64,000 bases of DNA, from the NCBI GenBank assembly GCA_020081605.1, contig JAHREC010000013.1, forward strand, positions 6,696,001 to 6,760,000, given 5' to 3'. The notes below the pieces were generated by a model, which searched no databases, was not told the origin of the DNA, and saw only the letters and a list, made by a program, of their open reading frames with translations. This stretch comes from Albifimbria verrucaria. Its lineage: Eukaryota > Ascomycota > Sordariomycetes > Hypocreales > Stachybotryaceae. The position numbers and the translations under genes are program-made. This document shows, piece by piece, positions 24,318-36,888 of this stretch. How positions within the stretch are numbered: the first letter of the stretch is position 1; each line of letters starts with the position of its first letter.

Positions 24318-24922
24318 TGCTTAGTTTTCTTTCGAAGTTCCAAGTCCACAGGCAACAAATTGCGCCATAAGAGGACAGTGGCTCTGATAACAAGAGCCTC
24401 AAGCCCAAAGCGTACGTAACAGAGCCTCAATCAATTGCGTAATATGAATAATGGACAGAACAGCCCATATTGGCATGTTCAGACACTAAATTGGAAATCA
24501 ATAGCGCAGTATGTAGTTGATACATGTGACGAACTTGTGCATCTGCTTCGGCCTCCCCTCCCCGCTTGCAACATTAAAACGGTGCAGCTGCATGTCACCC
24601 ACTTGGGTTACTTGAGCAAATCACATCTAGAAGCCGTTATCATGCAGTCATCCAGCGGCCTAAAACTACTAAGATGACCGTGGATTTCTCCGATTAATTG
24701 GACTTCATCTAAGCTGAATATCTGCACTTCTGTTCCGCACTTGTTACTGCCGGCTGGTTTTCGTGGGGAAGAAGTACTGCAGAGCCTCAAATACATGAAA
24801 CGGTATCTCCTCATGTACTGTCATTGAGTCTTGACTTATTTATAACCCCCGAGCACAGGAAAATCAACCCACAACCTCACCAACATAACATAACTACACC
24901 CAAGAGCAAAGACAAAGCCACG
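24318..24922. other. Divergent intergenic region
   Basis: Between copy 1 (leftward) and the small two-exon gene (rightward), so probably a shared promoter region. A 68-codon minus frame at 24608-24814 has no motif. Confidence 0.4.
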
Positions 24923-25183
24923 ATGAAGACCCAAGTCAATGACGAGAACGAGGTGAAGGTTTGTCCTCCTATCTATCCTCTAACCAGCAAACACTAAGAT
25001 GATACACACTTCAAGGCTCCGGCAAAGCCCAACGGTGTGCTGGACACGCGCAATGATTCCAGGGCCCAGCCTTGGAAGCAGTTCGTGCCGGTTCCCACCC
25101 AGACCAAGGTTGCTACCTTTGGACAGGATGAGACCATTCGCATGATTGAGGGTCGTGTTGATGGCAAGAACTTGGGCGGTTGA
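24923..25183 (+). CDS. Small two-exon conserved-looking protein
   Basis: Exon 1 (24923-24958, 12 codons) and exon 2 (25016-25183) join in phase 0 across a 57 bp intron (GTTTGT..AAG) to give 67 residues with no frame break. The product is polar, with the segments AKPNGVLDTRNDSRAQPWKQF and VPTQTKVATFGQDETIRMIEG and a GKNLGG tail. It has no signal peptide, cysteine pattern or membrane helix. Synonymous positions are G/C-ending, unlike the flanking AT-rich sequence, which supports real coding. Before the ATG are repeated CAAC and AAAG stretches like a fungal leader. I do not recognise the family. It sits between oxygenase copies 1 and 2. Confidence 0.6.
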
Positions 25184-25467
25184 TTCTGATGTGCTTGGTC
25201 TCCTAAGGGTTCTACTGACCGACTCGGTATATGCGCGTTGGATCACTCTTTGTCGCTGTAGTTGATTTTGTTCAAGTTTTGTCTTGTGTAGACAACACAC
25301 GCTCTCTCAACGCATTCTCTCATGTTGAATAGCCATCTTATGATAGGAGACCATAGGTTAAACAATTCTCATTGTATTGAAGACTAGATATGATGTTGTG
25401 CTATTCGCATAGTAAAAGGCCCAAAAACCAACACTAAGTAAGAGCAGGGCTACCGTATCCCAAACGC

Positions 25468-26621
25468 TCACTCATCCGTCCACACAATCGAGCGAACCTC
25501 AATGCTGACCCTATGCTCTTCCCCAAGGTAGAATCATTGCTCAGGCTGATGGCTGCGTGCGGCGTGCTGGCTGTTCCGCGATAGTCAGTTTTGCAGCATG
25601 GAATATCTAACGAGTCCGTTAGTGGAACTCACCTTGATTCCCCTCTTTAAACTTTGCCGAGTCCCAGACCACAAATAATGTTAATTCGTTTGACCGTTGC
25701 TGGGAAGCCACCACCATTCGTGCCTTTGCTCGTGTTTCAGGTACATGGCCTCATCGACGCGATCGTTTAGGACTTGGTCGCACGTCTCCCAGTCCTCAGA
25801 CTTGACTGAAGCCCAGTTACACAGCCCGAGCGGTTTCTCACGTACTACCGGTACCAAGGGTCGCCAGATACTATGGAAAGGACATGAGGTGAGTATTTGT
25901 CGACCCTCCAACACTTTTGACTAGAGGCGTCTACTTACTTGATGATTCGAAATCGTCCAATGCCCGCATCCAGAAGTTTTTGTTCTTTCTCGGTCAAATG
26001 CTCGCGAACGAGGTTTCGTCCACAGAGGCCGGACTCATCTGACGAAAAGCAGGATTGTCAGGAACGTTATAGACTGGAAATTCTAGCCAAGATGTCATAC
26101 CTGCGTGAACCCACCGCGCCGGCCGCAAGGTCTGGAATCTATCAGGCGATCGCTGAACTGCCACACCAGGCTTAGAGCTTCGCATCTGTAGAGTTAGATT
26201 AGCCGAGGCCCAAAACATCTCGAAACGCGTAATGCTATACCCTCCAGTCGTAGAGAATAACGTGCTTGGCATTTAGTTCTTGTGTCACGAGTGGCTGAAG
26301 CTTTGCTAAATACGCTTGCAAAGCGCCATCCTTACTTGAACCCAGCAGAGCCGTGGCGTCCAGGTCGTCGCCAAAGTCATGGTTTAAGAACCGAAACCCG
26401 TGGCTGTCTAGAGAAAATCGGCTCATTCCATGATGGCGAGCATCACGGGTGAAGATATTTTCGACGGCTCCAAAGTCCACATTGGTCACGGGCTGGCCTG
26501 GCTCAGTGTCGACAAGGATTTCAAAGGGCTTCTCAGTACGATAAGACTCTTTCCGCTGGATGTGGCCTATTGTGGCATAAACGGATTGGTCCTTCTCATG
26601 AGCAAGTTCAGCATCAGCCAT
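25468..26621 (-). CDS. CmcJ/AsaB-type 2OG-Fe(II) oxygenase-like protein, copy 2
   Basis: Five exons: 26241-26621, 26101-26185, 25939-26038, 25633-25870 and 25468-25570. They sum to 907 bases, two short of 303 codons. Landmarks are HVILYDWR at the end of exon 1, ARWVHA-D across intron 2 (metal H-x-D, with the Asp codon split G|AT), GRFRIIN-IWRPLVPVV across intron 3, HEWWWLPSNGQT, VVWDSAKF, STPHAAISLS (distal metal His), and VSIEVRSIVWTDE at the C-terminus. The two missing bases fall near 25683 (after GQTN) and in a G run near 25515. Full iron-ligand set present. By family, an iron- and 2-oxoglutarate-dependent hydroxylase, desaturase or related enzyme of secondary metabolism; its substrate is unknown. 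Confidence 0.8.
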
Positions 26622-27580
26622 TGTAACCAGGCCTTGAGACTACTATGGAAGCATCAGTGTCAGTGCGCTACATTGCCCAGATGGTTATGGGAAGTCCGAA
26701 CTACCCAATCTTGGTATATAGAGCGGTTGTGTAGGGACATGCAGCTTTGCGTGCGAGCTACGTACGGGAAAACTCCTAGCAAAAAACAATATGGTCGCTA
26801 TCAAGCTTCAGTTCCATGCGGACCTTTCGCTCGGGGACCTATGGAGTGTGCGAGGAGCCATGGACCTAACCGTTGAGGCTCAAAGAATAGGTCTTTGCAT
26901 GAGCCGCTTGATCTACTTCGTCTTGCCCGAAATAGCAGTGGTCAAATATCAGCCGCAATTCAGTCACATCACACACACCTGCAGGCCCCCTCCCTATGGT
27001 AGTATGTGAGACCCCAACCTCCACCCCCGATCTGTTTTCACCCCTTCGCGACGGCACGCAATATTGTACATTGTACAAGATAACAACGCGGATAATGAAT
27101 ACGGGACGACTCAACACAACCCTGAACAAAAGACCTTATGCACGTTCCAGGGTGATACAAGGCAATTGGCTAGGCGTTGGCGCCGAGACCATTCTGTTTC
27201 AAAAGCAAGGATCCAGGATGAACCTTCAAGGTACTTTGGTCGACATTGTGAGGAAGTAGATTTGAAGCAATGTTCAGCTCGGTCGACCAAAACGTCAATG
27301 TTCATCGGAAAAGGCCACACTAGTGTAGGATGGCTTCGTCGGGGCCTAGAGAGCCCACCATGAAGGGACAGCTGCAATAGTTGTAGATCATGTCCAACGC
27401 GTTCAAAACTTGATCAATCCAATCTTATCGACATCCGGCCTCATCATCGTCTCGTATGAGCTCTCAAGAACCTAGAGTTCCTGGCCTGGCTTTTCCATAT
27501 CCTTGCTGCCACCAGTCTCAAGGCACACTTACAAGATCGAGAGTATAAGGATAATAGGTGCTGAAACTAGCAACGACACC
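26622..27580. other. Divergent intergenic region
   Basis: Between oxygenase copy 2 (leftward) and the STAND receptor (rightward). Overlapping frames of up to 148 codons on both strands lack motifs. Probable promoter region for both genes. Confidence 0.4.
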
Positions 27581-30500
27581 ATGAGATTACCTATTCGCAC
27601 CGGGACAGATTCGTCGACGAGCCAGCAATCGACGTCTTCTCGTCCTTTGACACCTGACACCGAAGCTCCAGATCGCATTGAGCTTGATAAGTATGACTTT
27701 GAATATAGGCGGACAGGTGCCATGTTAAAGAAGGCATTACTGATAACAGGTTAGGAGACAACGGTGGGAAGATGCCCTCAAGCATTGTAAAAGGAGCTCC
27801 CCACGGAGGATTTCAAGTTCATTGTCAACTTCAAATCCCCGAGGAAGTCGTCAAGGCAGTAGATGAGTTAATCAACAGTACCACATACTCGAGCGTACCA
27901 CGCACGCTGAGGAATCTCAAGTCGCACCTTTCTCAAGTGAAGACCTTTCTCTTGGTACTTGCGGCAACAACCCTTGATGTGGTCGAGACTGTTTGCATAT
28001 GGGGTCTCATCACCCTTACGCTCCAGGTAAATTTTGCTATCAAGGAAAGCTTCACCTAACCCTCAACTAACTAGTGATGCAAGCAAGCTGAGAAATCAGA
28101 GGAAATCCTCAAGACCATTACCGAAATGTGGATAGATATTGGGAACAGTCTTCATATATTCGATTCGTACAAATCCTACATCGTGAAGGATGAGACGCTC
28201 AGCCTAGCCCTCTTCGAGACATACGAGGAGCTGTTGATGTTTGCCGTTGCAACCATTAAGACGCTCAGTTTTGTAACGAAAGGGCAGCATGGCCGGTGCA
28301 GTAAGTGCCTTTGCTAACAGCTTAGCCCCCATCAGAGACCTGGGCTCATATCCGTTCTAGAGGACGAAAACAAGCATATTGCAGACTGCAAGGCAAAGTT
28401 CGACAAGACCTCGACGTACATTTCGAACCGCATCCAAATGATCAAAGAGAATGTGGAAGCGCAGGTGTTGGTACAAGACCGTCAAACATCGCCGCGAGCC
28501 GAGATGCTGCAATATCTGACGAAGAACTCCGAAGTGCCAATCCCACCCGTCGCCGAAGAGAAACCCAAGGTCTCCTGCCACTACATTCATTTTCCTAGAA
28601 ACACCAACTTCTACGGCAGAGAAGATATCATGATCCAGATAGACGCGTCTTTTTCCAAGCACCGAGAAAAGGGTAACCTCGCCTCGGTCGCCCTATGGGC
28701 CACCGCAGGTATTGGCAAGACGCAAATAGCCTTAGAGTACGCGTACCAGCAGAAAGACGCCGGGCTAGAAGCAATCTTCTGGATTGACATGGCCGAGGAA
28801 ACCGGGTATTTCAAAGCCTTTAATGACATCGCTCGCTTGTTGAAGCTGCCGGGAGCATCTGGGAGCAGTGACTTTGAACAGAATCGACTTCTGGTTCTGC
28901 GATGGCTGCAGGAGACAAGTATGGAAACCTGAATATTTGCCTTTAGCCCGAACCCATCCCTTGAGTGAATCATTTATACTGACTCTAGGCCTTAGAAACG
29001 CCCTGGCTTATCATCTTCGACAATGTCGACGATGTCAAAATGCTCGATGGTAACACCCCAACTCATGGGTGCGGTACCATCCTCCTGACTTGTCGAAGCG
29101 AACTAAAAGCCGCCTCCATTGCCCTTACAAAAATTGCGGTACGCCCATTCGAAGAAGGTGAGGGCAGCAATCTTCTCCTGCAGAGCCTCAACCTCAGCGC
29201 CCCGACCGACGAAGAAAAAGCAGCCTCCTTGGAATTGTCAGACCTTCTGGGAGGGCATGCGCTCGCTATAGACGTCATGGCCCGTAGCATCTCGGCGAAC
29301 AAGAAGAAGCTGCCCGACTTTGTCCGCAGGTACAAGAAGAAGCCCCGCGCGATGCACAAAAAGCCCCGTGAAAAGATTGACAACAAGTATTACCCGCGTG
29401 ACGATCACATCGAGAGCCTGTGGGCAATTCCTTTGGGGGCTCAAATCGGATGAGGCTGACATCCTTGGGATTCTCTGCATGTGCGGACCAACCAAGTTTC
29501 CGTCTAGCGCCCTAGTCAGCGAAGAGATGGAAGAAGACGAGTAAGTTGCCCTCCCATCAGGGATGGCGAGATGATGTCTCTTTTGCGTGCTCATATGAGC
29601 TGACTTGACAATCTAGTGTAGACGAGATCTTACCGGTACTTGTGGGGCTCTCCTCGTCATTGTGGATGATTCAAGGGCGATTTCAACTCATCGATTGATC
29701 CAAGTCGAGTTTCGTAACCACCTCTCTCGGGAGCAGCGCGTGGAGCGGTGGTGTAAAGCCGTTGAACTCTTGCGAGCAGCTTTTCCACGACAGGAGAAAG
29801 GCTCAACTCTTTTCAACAAATGGAAAGTGTGCGAGAACCTGATCGAACACGTCATCGCGCTCACGCTACGGCATCACGAGCTCGAAGAGGGCGGCGAGCT
29901 GAAATACTTAGAGGACTTTGTATATCTCCTCTCCGACGCTGCGAGGCAAGTATTCAAACACAATAGATAGTAGAGAGAATATTGGCTGACTTTTCTGATC
30001 AGATATCTTTCTGAAGTCGGTCGCTACACCTCTTGTCAACAGGTTCTTGCCTACGGGCTTCAGTACTGCCGTGAAAAACCTCCATCGCATACTCCAACTT
30101 GTGCGTCAACATGGGCTCCTTTGTACTGTGAGAGAGGCCAGGACAAATCCGGTCTTAAACACAACGACGTCGTTCTCCAGATTCGCGAAGGCTGCCTTGA
30201 CCCTATGGACACGGAGATTGCCAATGCCCTAAGTAACTCGGCCCTGAACATGGTTGCGTGTGGGCAGGACGTTGAGAAAGCTCTCGAGATGCTTCAGCGG
30301 GCTCTGAAGATTGACATGTCCCAACCGCACGAGGTTAACAAGGTGGTCATCCATCTTCGCTACTTCAACCTTGGATTCGCCTACCGGGCTCTGGGGAGGC
30401 TAGAGGAGGCTCGTGAATGTGTCGACAAGGCCAGCGCGTGCGCAAGAGCTGAGTTTGGCAAGAACTCGAGATATCTAACAATGTACATTAAACTTCACCC

Positions 30501-31051
30501 CTACGTAAACTGTGTGGCTAACTGACAAATACTAGATCATACCGCATGTATGCCGATTTCGCGATGCAAGCTCACAAATACGAAGAGGCATACGAGCACG
30601 CCGTACGCTCCCATGAGATTGCGAAGCTGTTCGGTCCCACGAAAGCGTGGGTAGCGTCCTCACTGTATTACATGGGCAACATAAGACTTTGCCAAGGAAA
30701 ATCCACCGAAGCAGTGTACGTACCCAGGCGAGGCAGTGAATCATGTGGTTTTCAATTTGTTTCTAGTCAAGGCTCATTAGGCTAACCTTGGATCAATCTA
30801 GTGAGCACCTTGAGGAGGCTCGTATCATAACCCTTTTGAATGAACGGGAGAAAAGTGATGCTGGAGAGTCGGCTCGCGTGCTCCACAAACTTGCCCAGGC
30901 TTATGCCATGGCCGGAGACGCCGAAAAGGCCAATACATTGAATCACGAAGCCGACACCATCTATCAGCGGCTGATTGAGACTGGGGAGTACTCCAAATCG
31001 GATGACGAGAGGCAAAAGTGGGATTATCTCATTTGTATCAAGTTTCGCTGA
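27581..31051 (+). CDS. STAND/NOD-like receptor: NB-ARC ATPase with TPR repeats
   Basis: The N-terminal 300 or so residues are helical (EEVVKAVDELINS, ETVCIWGLITLTLQ, ITEMWIDIGNSLHIFD), as in the leading domain of many fungal STAND proteins. NB-ARC follows: GREDIMIQI, a Walker A P-loop ATAGIGKTQIALEYAY (about 28699-28745), Walker B WLIIFDNVDDVKML, the sensor-like GTILLTCRS, and GGHALAIDVMA in the GLPL position. A winged-helix-like part contains ISTHRLIQVEFRNHL. The C-terminal third holds tandem tetratricopeptide helices (ALSNSALNMVACG, ALEMLQRALKID, FNLGFAYRALGRLEEA, HEIAKLFGPTKAWVASSLYYMG, ARVLHKLAQAYAMAGDAEKA). Introns include about 28028-28080 and 28299-28361. Frame changes are needed near 27750, 29440 and 29650. 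No HET, lipase or other effector domain was recognised. Family role: nucleotide-switched sensing in allorecognition or defence. Confidence 0.85.
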
Positions 31052-31071
31052 GCACGTTTTCCTTTACGGCT

Positions 31072-33312
31072 GACTACTGTAGCGCTGGTGGCGGCTTTCG
31101 AGCCGGAAACGTAGCTTCCCAGGCACTCATGAGCTGAACGAGGAGAGCTTCTGGTGTCTTCCCGCCAGTGCGGCAAGCCCGAAGGGGCGACCATTGAAGT
31201 CAAGGTACGAAAGCGGCATCGCAGCCACGGGGTAGCCTAGAGAGGCATGATTGTTAGTGAATTTACTCCAGTTTCGCCGGTTTGACAGAATGTTGTGCAC
31301 TCACCACTGCTCGCGGCCATGGTTGAGATAAACCCATCGGCTGGACCGATGATGACGTTGACTCCATGCGTCTGAAATACGCGATCCACTCCTGAATCTC
31401 TTGCAACGTTTCGCACGTGGGCGAACATGCGGTCATATTCCGACTCAGAAACGTTCTGGCTTTCACATTTGATGAATGTGTCTTGCCTCGGGTGATCTAT
31501 GTAGCCCGTTAGCGGTGTAGTGGTGGAACTCCAAGCAAAATAATTTACGTACGCGGGGCAACTCCTTATCCGCGTTCTTTTGTTGAACTCGATGATGTCG
31601 GTAATCGTGCGCATCTCGCTCTCTTCAAGACCCTGGAGATAGGCAGTGAGGTCTCTTTTCATATCGGACACTGTACAGACGTTAGGTGAATTGCAGAGGA
31701 GCTACAATCGAGAGCCTGTGACATACTAGTGACGATGTCCATACTATTCTTGCCATCCAATTCGAATGAATCGACTGTAATAAGATCGACATTGTTGACA
31801 AATTTGTCTGCTTTGGACTTAATCAAATCGTACGCTTTACGAGACTCGTCCAACTATCTTAAAGTTAGTCGCAGTGATCAGAGGCTTTGGTTGCCGCCGG
31901 GGTTTTTACTATTTGAGCTTCGGCGCCGTCTGCCGGCTTGATGATACTGTCGGGGTATCTCCACTTGGAATAGTCGAGAACGGCTACCGATATACCAGAC
32001 CATGAACCCGTCAAGTTTTTCGTATATGACTCTGATGGAGTGCGAGAGGCGAGAACATCAAGCGTCACCGCAAGGTCGTAGGGGTCTTGGTCATTGGCCC
32101 GGCCGAATCGAAGTTGAGTGACATGGGCACTATGCCGTGCTGGGGATGAGGCCAATGGTGGGCTTGATGGTGTACAAGGCGGCCCTCCCTGCCGGGCAGA
32201 GGAGCGAGCCGTCAGTTTCGGTGCCGATCGAGACAGGGGCGTAACCAGCAGACACGCCAACAGCAGAACCGGATGATGAGCCAGAAGGATTCTTGAGGCA
32301 GGCGATGGTTAGTAATAACTCTAAGGCTGAAATCTAAAGGCAGGTGAAAAAACGCGGCAAGGCTCACCGAGTGCCCATCCTTGAGTCATTGGGATCCAGG
32401 CCACCACGGACATAGGCAGACTGAACCTGGCCGCCAATTGCAGACCAACCGCTCGGCATCATAGACCCCTGACACAGATAGCATGTTAGATATCGCAACG
32501 ACTGTTTGGATGGGGAGGAAGACGGAGGGGACGGAGGTTGGCTACCGAGAATTGGAAAATTCCTGCAACAACTACTCGTTAGCTTCTCAACGAGGTCTAC
32601 ACGGAATGGATGAGGAAATTGAGCATACGCTTAAGTTCGCCTTGCCCAAGATTATGGCACCGGATGCAATCAGCTAGGTAAATTGCTGTCAGCGACCAGT
32701 GTCACCCAAAAAATAGCGACAGGGGCTTATAGTACCAAATCCACGAGTTTGGCATTTTCTTTGGGCTTGGAGCTCCAGAGAGAATAACTGCCGGCCGTTG
32801 TTCGAAGCCCGGTGCTTGGGTGTGTCGCAATGTTATCCTAGGCAATGCTTATTGAGACGATATTCATATCCATGCTCATACCCGTACCCGCAGACACGTA
32901 TACACACCTTGACGATGACAGGAATCCCGTGGAGCGTTCCGCGGACCTTGCCGGCACCTCTCTCGTCGTCCAGCGTCTTGGCGGCATCTTTGAGGATTTT
33001 CAATGGCGTAGTCTGTATCATGGCGTGAAGGTAGCCGTCATGTTTGTGGATCTGCGCGAGGTAGGCATCGACGAGGCTGGCGCTGGTGATTGTGCCGGCA
33101 GTCAGCATCTGCTGAAGGGTCTTGATGTCGGCCGTGAGCAGATTGAGCGGCGCCTTGTGCGAGCCAAACCCGAGGGCAGGGTAATGGCGACGCAGGAAGT
33201 CGCGGAAAGGGCCGAATAGCGTCATGGCGGTCAAGCTGGCCAGCAAACCCCAAACTGCGAGCTTGCGCAAACGGGAGGCCAAGGAGGAAGAGTGCGATGA
33301 CGAGAAGACCAT
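31072..33312 (-). CDS. Amidase-signature hydrolase with N-terminal membrane anchor
   Basis: The start MVFSSSH at 33312 is followed by a hydrophobic segment ([16 protein letters not shown]), likely a membrane anchor or signal. The amidase core follows: [40 protein letters not shown] (catalytic Lys, split by an intron), [32 protein letters not shown] (Gly/Ser-rich, cis-Ser), and IGTETDGSL (nucleophile-Ser region; the usual GTDTGGS is here ETDGS). It ends with [29 protein letters not shown]. Several introns and at least one frame break (near 31165, before [16 protein letters not shown]) are present. The 3' end lies 20 bp from the STAND receptor's stop, tail to tail. It hydrolyses amides or similar acyl bonds; the substrate is not inferable. 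Confidence 0.78.
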
Positions 33313-35368
33313 CCGGGAAGCGAAGGGTATCTGGTGACGGTGAATGCGACGGCGGTTTGTTGTTATATATGGGGCGCGTCGAAACCAAGGTGAATGAGCT
33401 TAGTTAAGTTGAGCCAAGTTCGATGGCAGCGAAAAAGCAGTTTCACGGAATGTGCCCGTTTGAAGCCCACGAGAAAGCCTCAGACAGGCACCCGCATAAG
33501 CGCATATGAGGATACTGGCTAGGCATATTCCTATAAGCCACACGTCATCTTAATGGCAGGTAACGTCAACAAGCAGTGCAATGCAGTGCAGGCCCAGGTG
33601 CAGCAGATACCAGATACAGATAGGTAGGTGGACGGGAAATAAGGGTCCTTCAGGTACCCGTTGAAGCCGCTATAGGGCGTCCCACCCGCTATAGCTGCCC
33701 CACACCGCTCCGTGCCGGCTCTTGTGCTGGTTGCGTCACGGCTAGTTAGCCTAGGCAGGTCGAGAGCAGTCTTTGGCCATGTCTGACCAAGCTTGATTGT
33801 TTACGTACCGAAAGTGTGTTTTTTACCGTATTCATTCTTATTCTTATTTTTATTTCTTTTATTCAACCCTCCCTTCCTTTCCCTTTGTGTGTGGCATGGT
33901 CAGGAACCTGCAACACAAAGCATACCTGTCCTCTGTGAATACGAGCACCGAGCAAGGAACGTGCCCTGCCGGAAGCCACCGGAAAGCTGAGGTACCTGGC
34001 CAAGTCCGAAATTTGTACTCTGTGGGTACCTCGATAGGTCCCCAAAGTACGTACCGCTATCGGGAAGGGCGGGGTTGCCACGAGGCGGCCGGGGTGGTGG
34101 TGGGGTTTGTTGGCGTCTGTCTATACGCCCTCCTCCTTCGTGCATAGCAAAGGGGGACTGGTGTTGTATAAGTCTCCGAGACTCATGGTTGCTTTTTCCT
34201 TCTTTGCTGTATTTTTATTTTTATTTATTTGTATCTATTCTTTTGTACTAAGTTTTCGATTTTTATTTATTATTTTTTTCTTTCTTTCTTTTTTTTCTTT
34301 CTCTTTTCCTTTTTCTTCTGGTTCTTTTGTTGATATATACAGTACAGTACAAGGGTTGCTTCTTCGTCAACATTCACCCTACGGAGCACATCACTTCATA
34401 GCTCACCCACAGCATGTATCACTTGCAACACCACCACATGTGACAGCCTCACATCCGGCAGACGAAAAGTGCATGTCCGACGTGGCATGCAACAGACGTG
34501 ATAACACCAACAAGCCACAGAGCCTCGTCGGCCCTAGGTGGGGGTAAACGCCGATCCATACCAATCAGATAAATTGGGCACAGTCTAGACAACCTCCTCC
34601 GCTCTACCTCAAACCGCTTTCGGCTTTTATTGCTGACGCGGCTTGCAGCCTCTGCTTCACTTGCCGGCTCTTGGGAGCTGGCGGTACGATAAGAGTTGAA
34701 TGGGTCGTCGGCATGCCAGCATCTCTTCCCATCACCTTACTTGGTGATTCCATCCCCGTTTTGGCCAGTTCAGCTGGCTTGTTCTCCCGCCGCCGAGTTG
34801 CAGTGCAGGCGCCTTACATGTCTGATGTACTCAGTACAACTTGCTCTGAAATGGCTGTTTGGAAAGTCGCTCGAGGAGCGGGTGATGAAACAACAAGTCT
34901 GAAGATGACTATGACTACCTGCAATCCACACCAAACAGATCTGTACCGTCAAGCCTCCCAATGCATCCATGGCTGCAACCATGTGAATAAGAAACGCATT
35001 TGATACCTGCTGTAAATGCCAGGTTTTCACAGTAGAGAATACCTATTATCACATCTTGTAATTGAATTCTTTACGAGGAATCATTGTTCTGGCCATGCTA
35101 ATTTCCCCTCCTTATTTCCCGCTTGCCACACCAGCCTTGTTCTCAGGAATTGGATATGGCGGCGCCAAATGACGGCTGGGTACTTTTGGTAAAAAGAAAA
35201 AGGAGTATGGGGGCCAGCTAACAGGAGCTGATGCCAGTTCAGGCCGTTCTATGTAACTGGTATTAACCGATCCTCACATGTGCTACCAAGTGCCTCTAAT
35301 ATCCTGTCTCCCAAGAAAACCTTACATAGTTCTCCCAGTATTCTACTTGCAAGATATCATCCTATACT
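33313..35368. other. Intergenic with long pyrimidine/T-rich tract
   Basis: No gene recognised. 33820-33890 and 34180-34330 are strongly T-rich with TTTCTTTC and TTTTTATTTA runs, as in fungal promoters or leaders or low-complexity DNA. The final 100 bases are the leader of the 35369 gene. Confidence 0.45.
34180..34330. repeat. T-rich low-complexity tract
   Basis: Runs of T with scattered C and A (TTTCTTTCTTTC, TTTATTTATT) over about 150 bases. Confidence 0.6.
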
Positions 35369-36888
35369 ATGGACTACATCGAAAAAATACCGCCAGGTGT
35401 CGATAACAAGGATGATAAGTTTGGCGATTCAGAACCGAAACGTGCCTCCGTCACCGTTTCGCCAGTCGAACCACCTCCAGAGGCTACGTCAACTGGCACA
35501 ACCGAGGTCAACCCCATTTGGCTCGACTTGACGCGAGCCATTGCTGGTTGTGCATTCGACCATCAAGCAGACTCGGCCGCCGTCCTCGAACAGCTCATTT
35601 CGAAAGCACTCACATCCCAAGTTCTCAAGCAATATTTGACCTACTTGCATCGGTTCTTTCACCCGGGCGAAGATGACCGTGTGCGCGTCGTGCGGTTATT
35701 AATAACCATTGTCGAGATTCTCAGGCAAGACACTGATGTGTCCATATCCTTCATCGACAGCGAACTTCTCGACCCCGATAATCCCGTGTTCGATAGTGGT
35801 AATGACGATGAAGAAGAAGATAGCGATTCAATCCACAGGTCTTGCCGTGAGACCTTGATATTCATGGCCATCGGATGGATCACAAATCTATTCATCCCAA
35901 GACTGATCTCTGGCCAGCCCTTCGCTGTTGATACGGAACATGCAACTGGGTATCAAACATCGCATGTTGCCGCGAACCTTGCCTCTCGCCCCATTCTCGA
36001 GACTATACGCGAGCTTGGAGATATCCTCCCCACGCGGAGGCGAACCGAGGAAGAAAATGACGACGAGTCCAGCCCCATGATTCATGCATCTGGGGCCGAC
36101 TACCACATGCTCCGCATCGCAAGTATGAACATCTCGACCCTCCAAATAGTAGGCCGAGTCAAAATAGAATGGACCAGCTCGTTTGCCAGTCACCTCGACT
36201 TTGACCCAGCACATCTCGACGAGGTTACGGGGACCGTCACACCGATCCTCAAGCTTTTCGTTACCCAAGTCTCTGCTACCTGTTCGCACCTCAGCAATCC
36301 CTGTTAAATCAGTGAGTCTGAACTCTGACCTTTGCACCGTGCCAAGTTCAAGGCTAGTCTTGGGTAGTTGCTGACTACGGCTATAGACTGCTGGAGAACT
36401 GGTACCAAGATGACAAGAAGCCAGTGCGTTTTACGACAAAGGCCTTGATGCAGGAGATTTTGCTCTCCTATCAGCTACTCGTCCGCTTTGACCGGAAAGC
36501 CCGCGCGTCGTACCTTGGGCAGCTCCGAGCCGACCTCCTCAAAGGTTACTTCGATCGAGAACTCGACACGCTCTGTGTTTGGAGACAGAATTCGCTATTC
36601 CTCGAGCGCTTCCAGAGAGCACCATTTCAGATCCGCGAGACGTTCTACAGTTCTTCAGACTTTCCCATCTTCTCGGCTCGACTCGTCGACATTGATCGCT
36701 TCATCAACAGCATCCAACCCAACCGAATATCGTCCCTGTGGGAAGACAGAAGAGACATGCTACGGTGGTACACATTTTGGGCTGTCATCATCCTTGGAGT
36801 TCTCAGCCTGGTCATCGCCCTCGTCCAGACAGGGATTGGTGCTGCACAGGTAGAGTTAGCAATAGAGGGACTAAAGTCTTCTGATTAG
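35369..36888 (+). CDS. Fungal-specific protein with C-terminal membrane helix
   Basis: Exon 1 encodes an acidic, disordered first 45 residues and then a helical region (LDLTRAIAGCAFDHQADSAA, TYLHRFFHPGEDDRVRVVRLL, ETLIFMAIGWITNLFIPR). The last exon, from about 36388, continues with LLENWYQDDKKPVRFTTKAL, FDRKARASYLGQLRADLL, a WRQNSLFLERF segment, then SLWEDRRDMLRWYTFWAVIILGVLSLVIALVQTG. The last part is a single membrane helix just before the C-terminus. This pattern matches a conserved Pezizomycotina family of unknown function that I know only as hypothetical proteins. The junction near 36300-36387 needs an intron plus a one-base frame adjustment, since TAA interrupts before the GTGAGT donor. 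Likely membrane-tethered with a large cytosolic part. Confidence 0.65.
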
